Part shown: positions 4,611 through 6,900 of the stretch, piece after piece
Position numbering within the stretch: the stretch's first letter is position 1
Layout of the letters: every line of letters starts with the position of its first letter
Source of the DNA: Ruminococcaceae bacterium UBA1865
GTDB lineage: Bacteria; Bacillota; Clostridia; Oscillospirales; Acutalibacteraceae
Reading direction: 5' to 3'
Assembly (NCBI GenBank): GCA_002338255.1
Contig: DDHX01000031.1
Location: 2,382-9,281, forward strand
DNA length: 6,900 nt
Position numbers and translations under genes: made by a program
The notes under the pieces: generated by a model
Database searches by the model: none
Told to the model about the DNA's origin: nothing
What the model saw: only the letters and a program-made list of their open reading frames with translations

Positions 4611-5315
4611 ATGCATAATTTAGTTCCTATTGAAATGCATAGCCAGCGTGTATTACTCACAAGTCAATTGGCTGAAAGTTATGAAACCACAGAACGGAGA
4701 ATATCTGAAAACTTCATTCGTAATCAAGACCATTATCAAGAAGGAAAACACTTTTACTGCTTGGATGGGGAAGAAAAAAGAGCGTTTATCAACCATACGC
4801 AAATTGCGGATAGTCTGAAAAATGCTCCTAAACTTTACCTTTGGACGCAGCGCGGTGCCTTGTTGCATGCAAAATCACTCAACACAGACAAAGCATGGGC
4901 AGTCTATGATCAGCTGGTCGAGTCCTATTTCACAGTTCACGAAAAATCCAAATCTTTCACCGCAACAGAAACGCTAAGGCTTCAAAGCCAAGCCATCCTT
5001 GAATTGGATGATCGTATGGCTAATGTCGAGGACAAACTTGAAAATCAGATGACCATCGACCACGGCCGACAGCGAACTCTTCAAAACCTTGTATCAGCGC
5101 GAGTCTATAAACGCATTGAAGAAAATCTGCATGCCGGCATCGAGGACAATATCCAGCAATGCCGCCCGTACTATTTTCAGTCCTTGTACAAAGACCTTAA
5201 AAATCGGTTTGGTGTGGCAAGTTACCGAGATATCAAAATTTCACAGTATGATAACGCTGCCAACTATATTCAAAACTGGATCGAACCGGCCGAGCTCAGG
5301 CAGAAGGCTGGCTAA
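4611..5315 (+). CDS. ORF6N/ORF6C-domain phage antirepressor
   Basis: A 234-residue two-domain protein. Residues about 8-112 match the ORF6N domain, with LTSQLAESYETTERRISENF, GKHFYCLDGEE, LYLWTQRGALLHAKSLNTDK and AWAVYDQLVESYF in the usual order. A coiled-coil linker follows (about 118-155), then the ORF6C domain (about 158-230) with LKNRFGVASYRDI and AANYIQNWIEP near the end. ORF6N is a KilA-N/Bro relative, and such proteins are phage antirepressors or early regulators, so the likely role is to lift repression or modulate the switch at 3804-3995. AAGGAG precedes ATG 4611 by about ten bases. Full length is normal for the family and I see no damage. Confidence 0.9.
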   Translation: MHNLVPIEMHSQRVLLTSQLAESYETTERRISENFIRNQDHYQEGKHFYCLDGEEKRAFINHTQIADSLKNAPKLYLWTQRGALLHAKSLNTDKAWAVYDQLVESYFTVHEKSKSFTATETLRLQSQAILELDDRMANVEDKLENQMTIDHGRQRTLQNLVSARVYKRIEENLHAGIEDNIQQCRPYYFQSLYKDLKNRFGVASYRDIKISQYDNAANYIQNWIEPAELRQKAG

Positions 5316-5371
5316 AAAGTAGAACAGGCTTTAATCCCAATCGCTTGGAAATTTGAAAGGAGGGGAAGAGA

Positions 5372-5494
5372 ATGGATAAAACAACAAAGAAGCCGGAAAC
5401 ACAGCACTATCAATGTGAATGTGGCAAATCAGAGCATTATGCTGATGCAAAGTATTGCACAAAGTGCGGTAAAAAAATCAAAAAGCCGCAGTAA
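5372..5494 (+). CDS. 40-residue zinc-ribbon protein
   Basis: ATG 5372 to TAA 5494 encodes a Lys-rich peptide with CECG (Cys15, Cys17) and CTKCG (Cys29, Cys32), the four ligands of a small zinc ribbon. AAAGGAGG eight bases upstream supports translation. The gene is the last rightward one before a bidirectional terminator; its stop codon lies inside that hairpin. It converges with a second zinc-ribbon gene (5520-5711). Likely a small nucleic-acid- or protein-binding accessory phage protein, partner unknown. The first ligand pair is CxC rather than CxxC, which is unusual but known in zinc ribbons. Confidence 0.75.
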   Translation: MDKTTKKPETQHYQCECGKSEHYADAKYCTKCGKKIKKPQ

Positions 5495-5510
5495 TCGGCT
5501 ACGGCTTTTT
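5480..5510. terminator. Bidirectional terminator between convergent zinc-ribbon genes
   Basis: AAAAAGCCG (5480-5488) pairs with CGGCTTTTT (5502-5510) around a 13-base loop. Rightward it ends in TTTTT after the 40-residue zinc-ribbon gene. Leftward it ends in TTTTT-GA-TTTTTTT after the gene at 5520-5711. Confidence 0.75.
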
Positions 5511-5519
5511 GGTCAAGAA

Positions 5520-5711
5520 CTACTTGTAGGGTTTTCCACACTCAGGACAAAATTTGTCGGACATTTCATTACGATCAGAATGGCAATTTGGGCAATCAGG
5601 AATCATGGGAGACCCACATTGAGAACAAAATTTTTTGGGCTTCTCTCCCTCACGTGCACTGTAATAATCAGCATGTCCACATGATTGAGAGCTGCAATAT
5701 GCGTAAGGCAT
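5520..5711 (-). CDS. 63-residue double zinc-ribbon protein, moron-like unit A
   Basis: Four Cys pairs are spaced as two zinc ribbons: C6/C11 with C29/C32, and C40/C43 with C55/C58 (FCSQCGSP, CPNC, FCPECGKP). ATG 5711 is chosen over the upstream GTG because AGGAGG lies 8 bases before it and overlaps the GTG. The gene faces against the surrounding operon and carries its own promoter (5735-5763) and terminator (5480-5510). Such self-contained, reversed units are typical of phage morons, which are often expressed in the lysogen. The promoter and leader are nearly identical to those of the zinc-ribbon gene at 6638-6778. Its molecular role is unknown; double zinc ribbons usually bind nucleic acid or mediate protein contacts. 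Confidence 0.82.
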   Translation of the reverse strand: MPYAYCSSQSCGHADYYSAREGEKPKKFCSQCGSPMIPDCPNCHSDRNEMSDKFCPECGKPYK

Positions 5712-5717
5712 ATATAT

Positions 5718-5763
5718 CACCTCCTTCCGACATGATTCTACATCGGAAAGGAAATATTTTCAA
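5718..5763 (-). repeat. Promoter-leader module, copy A
   Basis: It matches 6785-6830 closely over about 46 bases, covering -35, spacer, -10 and ribosome binding site. It contains CCTTCCG (5723-5729) and CGGAAAGG (5744-5751), an operator-like inverted repeat with 14 bases between the arms. This copy has lost one T in the left arm. Confidence 0.7.
5735..5763 (-). promoter_or_regulatory. Promoter of zinc-ribbon unit A
   Basis: On the minus strand TTGAAA (5763-5758), 17 bases, then TAGAAT (5740-5735). Start near 5728 leaves a leader of under 20 bases that is almost entirely ribosome binding site. Confidence 0.68.
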
Positions 5764-5794
5764 GTAATTCAGCTCCAAAGGAGTGTGCAAGAAA

Positions 5795-6115
5795 ATGTAT
5801 GAATATCAACGCGAACTGGAAAAAGCAACAAAGTCACTCGCTGAGATCAGCGAAACGCTCCAGTATTTCTTAACCCTGTATGCTCAAAGAAATTCACAAA
5901 GCACAGATGTAACTGACTGCTGCCGTTGCCAGTGCAACTTTTGCGCGAATATTGAAACCTGCTTAGCAGGAATGGAAGCGGCACCATCTGAAATTCGTCC
6001 GGCCTCCTGCTTTGGCTGCGAACGCGGTAAACGTCATATGCTGATTGAGTTGGCGTGCTGCCCTGACTTTAAACCGGGAGGAATTAACCATGCACTACAT
6101 ATGCAGAGCTCTTAG
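5795..6115 (+). CDS. Cys-rich small phage protein with N-terminal helix
   Basis: A 106-residue protein of unknown family. Residues 3-32 are predicted helical or coiled coil (YQRELEKATKSLAEISETL). Ten cysteines follow: a cluster at 42-56 (DCCRCQCNFC then C56), C72/C75 and C88/C89, so one or more metal sites are likely. I chose ATG 5795, with AAAGGAG 11 bases upstream; the in-frame GTG at 5783 overlaps that ribosome binding site and is a worse start. The gene restarts the rightward series after the reversed unit A, and its 3' end overlaps the next gene by 26 bases in another frame, which suggests coupled translation. No rightward promoter is clear in 5712-5794, and the terminator at 5480-5510 lies upstream. 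Confidence 0.72.
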   Translation: MYEYQRELEKATKSLAEISETLQYFLTLYAQRNSQSTDVTDCCRCQCNFCANIETCLAGMEAAPSEIRPASCFGCERGKRHMLIELACCPDFKPGGINHALHMQSS

Positions 6116-6374
6116 CATAGCCTTTGCGCACGATACGGAATCGAATAAATATGACGTTCTGCTCGGATGCGAACCCAAAGAGGGCGGAGGCTACAATTTC
6201 AGCGAAAAAAGGGAATATGAAAATCCGCTTGAAGCCTGGTCAAATTACATTATGTCAGTAGATTCACTATTACGCCGCCGCCTTGGGGACAAGCTCGAAG
6301 CGGAAGGAAAGAATCGGTACACTGGGGAAACAATAAGAAGTAATAGTCAAATACTTGGGAATTCAAGAAGGTGA
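6090..6374 (+). CDS. Hypothetical 94-residue phage protein
   Basis: I do not recognise the family. ATG 6090 is chosen because GGGAGG lies 8 bases upstream; longer frames lack such a site. The protein has a soluble, mixed alpha/beta look: YICRALSIAF, a Gly-rich turn CEPKEGGGYNF, a probable amphipathic helix at about 46-70 (PLEAWSNYIMSVDSLLRRRL), and a basic, likely disordered tail. It overlaps the upstream Cys-rich gene by 26 bases and ends 7 bases before the next ATG, so the three genes are tightly packed and probably co-translated. No function is proposed. Confidence 0.68.
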   Translation: MHYICRALSIAFAHDTESNKYDVLLGCEPKEGGGYNFSEKREYENPLEAWSNYIMSVDSLLRRRLGDKLEAEGKNRYTGETIRSNSQILGNSRR

Positions 6375-6381
6375 TAAATCA

Positions 6382-6621
6382 ATGGTAACTGCGCATAAGA
6401 GGGGGCACATGATTGTTTTTAATGACGGTCAGTGGGTATATGCAGATAATCATGTTCCGATCAGTCAGGAAGAAAGGCCATGCACACGGTGTGGAAAAAT
6501 GCCAACGTCGGAGGGGTATGATGCTTGTTTAGGCCATATTGATGGTGCGACATCGGCTTGCTGTGGTCAGGGAGTCGAAGCGCCTTATATCGTAAAAAGC
6601 CCGGCTGCTACAGTCGAGTAG
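6382..6621 (+). CDS. 79-residue Cys-containing phage protein with CxRCG motif
   Basis: ATG 6382 follows AAGGTGAT at a normal distance; the in-frame TTG at 6355 has no such site. The core RPCTRCGKMPTSEGYDACLG, then ATSACCGQGVEAPYI, resembles a small protein I recall as recurrent in Gram-positive phages and of unknown function. Five cysteines (34, 37, 49, 60, 61) could bind zinc. The last eight residues (KSPAATVE) are encoded by the terminator of the opposing zinc-ribbon unit B, so the C-terminus may be an extension created when that unit was inserted. It is the last of a tight three-gene rightward block. Confidence 0.75.
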   Translation: MVTAHKRGHMIVFNDGQWVYADNHVPISQEERPCTRCGKMPTSEGYDACLGHIDGATSACCGQGVEAPYIVKSPAATVE

Positions 6622-6629
6622 CAGCCGGG
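6594..6629 (-). terminator. Rho-independent terminator of zinc-ribbon unit B
   Basis: CCCGGCTGCTAC (6600-6611) and GTAGCAGCCGGG (6618-6629) pair perfectly over 12 bp around AGTCGA. Leftward it ends in TTTTT (6598-6594). In the rightward direction no T-run follows, so it may only pause the operon. It overlaps the last codons and stop of the gene ending at 6621. Confidence 0.85.
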
Positions 6630-6637
6630 TCAGGGAA

Positions 6638-6778
6638 TCAACCTACTTTGTTGTATGTAGTGTTATTGCATCTGGGGCACGGTGGGAGCGTGTCAGTGTC
6701 ATCGTCCAGTACGACGATTTCACCACACTTAGTACATTGATATTGACCTTTTCCCGGCTTTTGTCCTGTTGTATACAT
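6638..6778 (-). CDS. 46-residue zinc-ribbon protein, moron-like unit B
   Basis: ATG 6778 to TGA 6638 encodes a compact rubredoxin-like zinc ribbon: CTKCG (Cys15, Cys18) and CPRC (Cys34, Cys37) flank an acidic loop, VVLDDDTDTLPP. AAGGAG lies 8 bases before the ATG. The unit is complete in itself: promoter 6802-6830, gene, terminator 6594-6629, all reversed against the operon. Its start region is nearly identical to that of unit A (5520-5711), although the two proteins share little beyond Cys spacing. TGQKPGKGQYQCTKCG followed by CPRCNN resembles stand-alone bacterial zinc-ribbon proteins of unknown function. It could bind nucleic acid or a host protein; the sequence does not say. Confidence 0.8.
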   Translation of the reverse strand: MYTTGQKPGKGQYQCTKCGEIVVLDDDTDTLPPCPRCNNTTYNKVG

Positions 6779-6784
6779 TATATC

Positions 6785-6830
6785 ATCTCCTTTCCGACAT
6801 TATTCTACTCCGGAAAGGTAAATATTTCAA
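6785..6830 (-). repeat. Promoter-leader module, copy B
   Basis: The second copy of 5718-5763. Here the inverted repeat is perfect: CCTTTCCG (6789-6796) and CGGAAAGG (6811-6818), 14 bases apart. The left arm overlaps the ribosome binding site and the right arm lies in the promoter spacer. Confidence 0.7.
6802..6830 (-). promoter_or_regulatory. Promoter of zinc-ribbon unit B
   Basis: On the minus strand TTGAAA (6830-6825), 17 bases, then TAGAAT (6807-6802). Both hexamers and the spacing are identical to unit A. Confidence 0.7.
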
Positions 6831-6870
6831 TAAAAAGATAATGAAGGAAATAAATCGGAGGAATAAAGCT

Positions 6871-6900
6871 ATGGACCAGATGCATTATCAGGTTCAGCGC
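6871..6900 (+). CDS. Start of the next rightward gene (partial)
   Basis: Only the first ten codons (MDQMHYQVQR) are in the window. The call rests on CGGAGG with good spacing before ATG 6871 and on its place as the next rightward gene after the reversed unit B. Product unknown. Confidence 0.5.
   Translation, partial: MDQMHYQVQR

Noticed and set aside
4653..4868. Minus-strand frame inside the antirepressor gene
   Set aside because: It lies within the well-supported ORF6N coding region, lacks its own ribosome binding site and has no recognisable protein features.
5415..5684. Plus-strand 89-codon frame across the zinc-ribbon pair
   Set aside because: It overlaps two supported zinc-ribbon genes and a bidirectional terminator, and it has low-complexity, Arg-rich content typical of an antisense shadow.

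Overview
The window looks like one end of an integrated temperate phage, or a phage-like mobile element, in a low-to-mid GC Firmicute, most likely a member of the Clostridia. The evidence is AGGAGG-type ribosome binding sites on nearly every gene, TTGACA/TATAAT-like promoters, and a tyrosine integrase with an ImmR/ImmA-type repressor pair, an ORF6N/ORF6C antirepressor and small zinc-ribbon proteins. No head, tail or lysis gene is present, so a full prophage cannot be separated from a satellite or integrative element.

Layout. Positions 1-661 look like host chromosome: a leftward partial gene of unknown function with a good promoter and a long, hairpin-rich leader, then the terminator of a tRNA gene. 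At 662-708 (minus strand) lies only the 3' half of a tRNA-Thr(GGT). It marks the attachment site, and the element begins to its right. Positions 725-3803 form the leftward lysogeny block: repressor (3357-3803), ImmA-type metalloprotease (2922-3356), a secreted protein of unknown role (1933-2667) and the integrase (725-1807). Positions 3804-3995 are the genetic switch. It holds three 16-18 bp palindromes (TTACAT-N4-ATGTAA) plus half-sites, and two near-identical promoters that point at each other. From 3996 the rightward early operon runs: Cro-like regulator, excisionase-like wHTH protein, ORF6N/ORF6C antirepressor, a 40-residue zinc ribbon, and further small phage-type proteins to the end of the window. 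Two short leftward genes for zinc-ribbon proteins (5520-5711, 6638-6778) interrupt this operon. Each has its own, nearly identical promoter and its own terminator, which is moron-like organisation.

How it works together (inference). The repressor should hold down the lytic promoter at the TTACAT-N4-ATGTAA operators. ImmA would cleave or inactivate the repressor on a signal, and the Cro-like protein and antirepressor would favour lytic growth. The integrase and the wHTH protein would manage integration and excision at tRNA-Thr. The secreted protein and the two zinc-ribbon morons are candidates for expression in the lysogen.

The least explained structures are (1) two related small-RNA-like units on the plus strand (about 1853-1934 and 2859-2928), each ending in a 14-bp hairpin whose pairing works only in plus-strand RNA; (2) the mirrored, face-to-face promoter/operator units of the switch; and (3) the duplicated promoter module driving the two zinc-ribbon morons.
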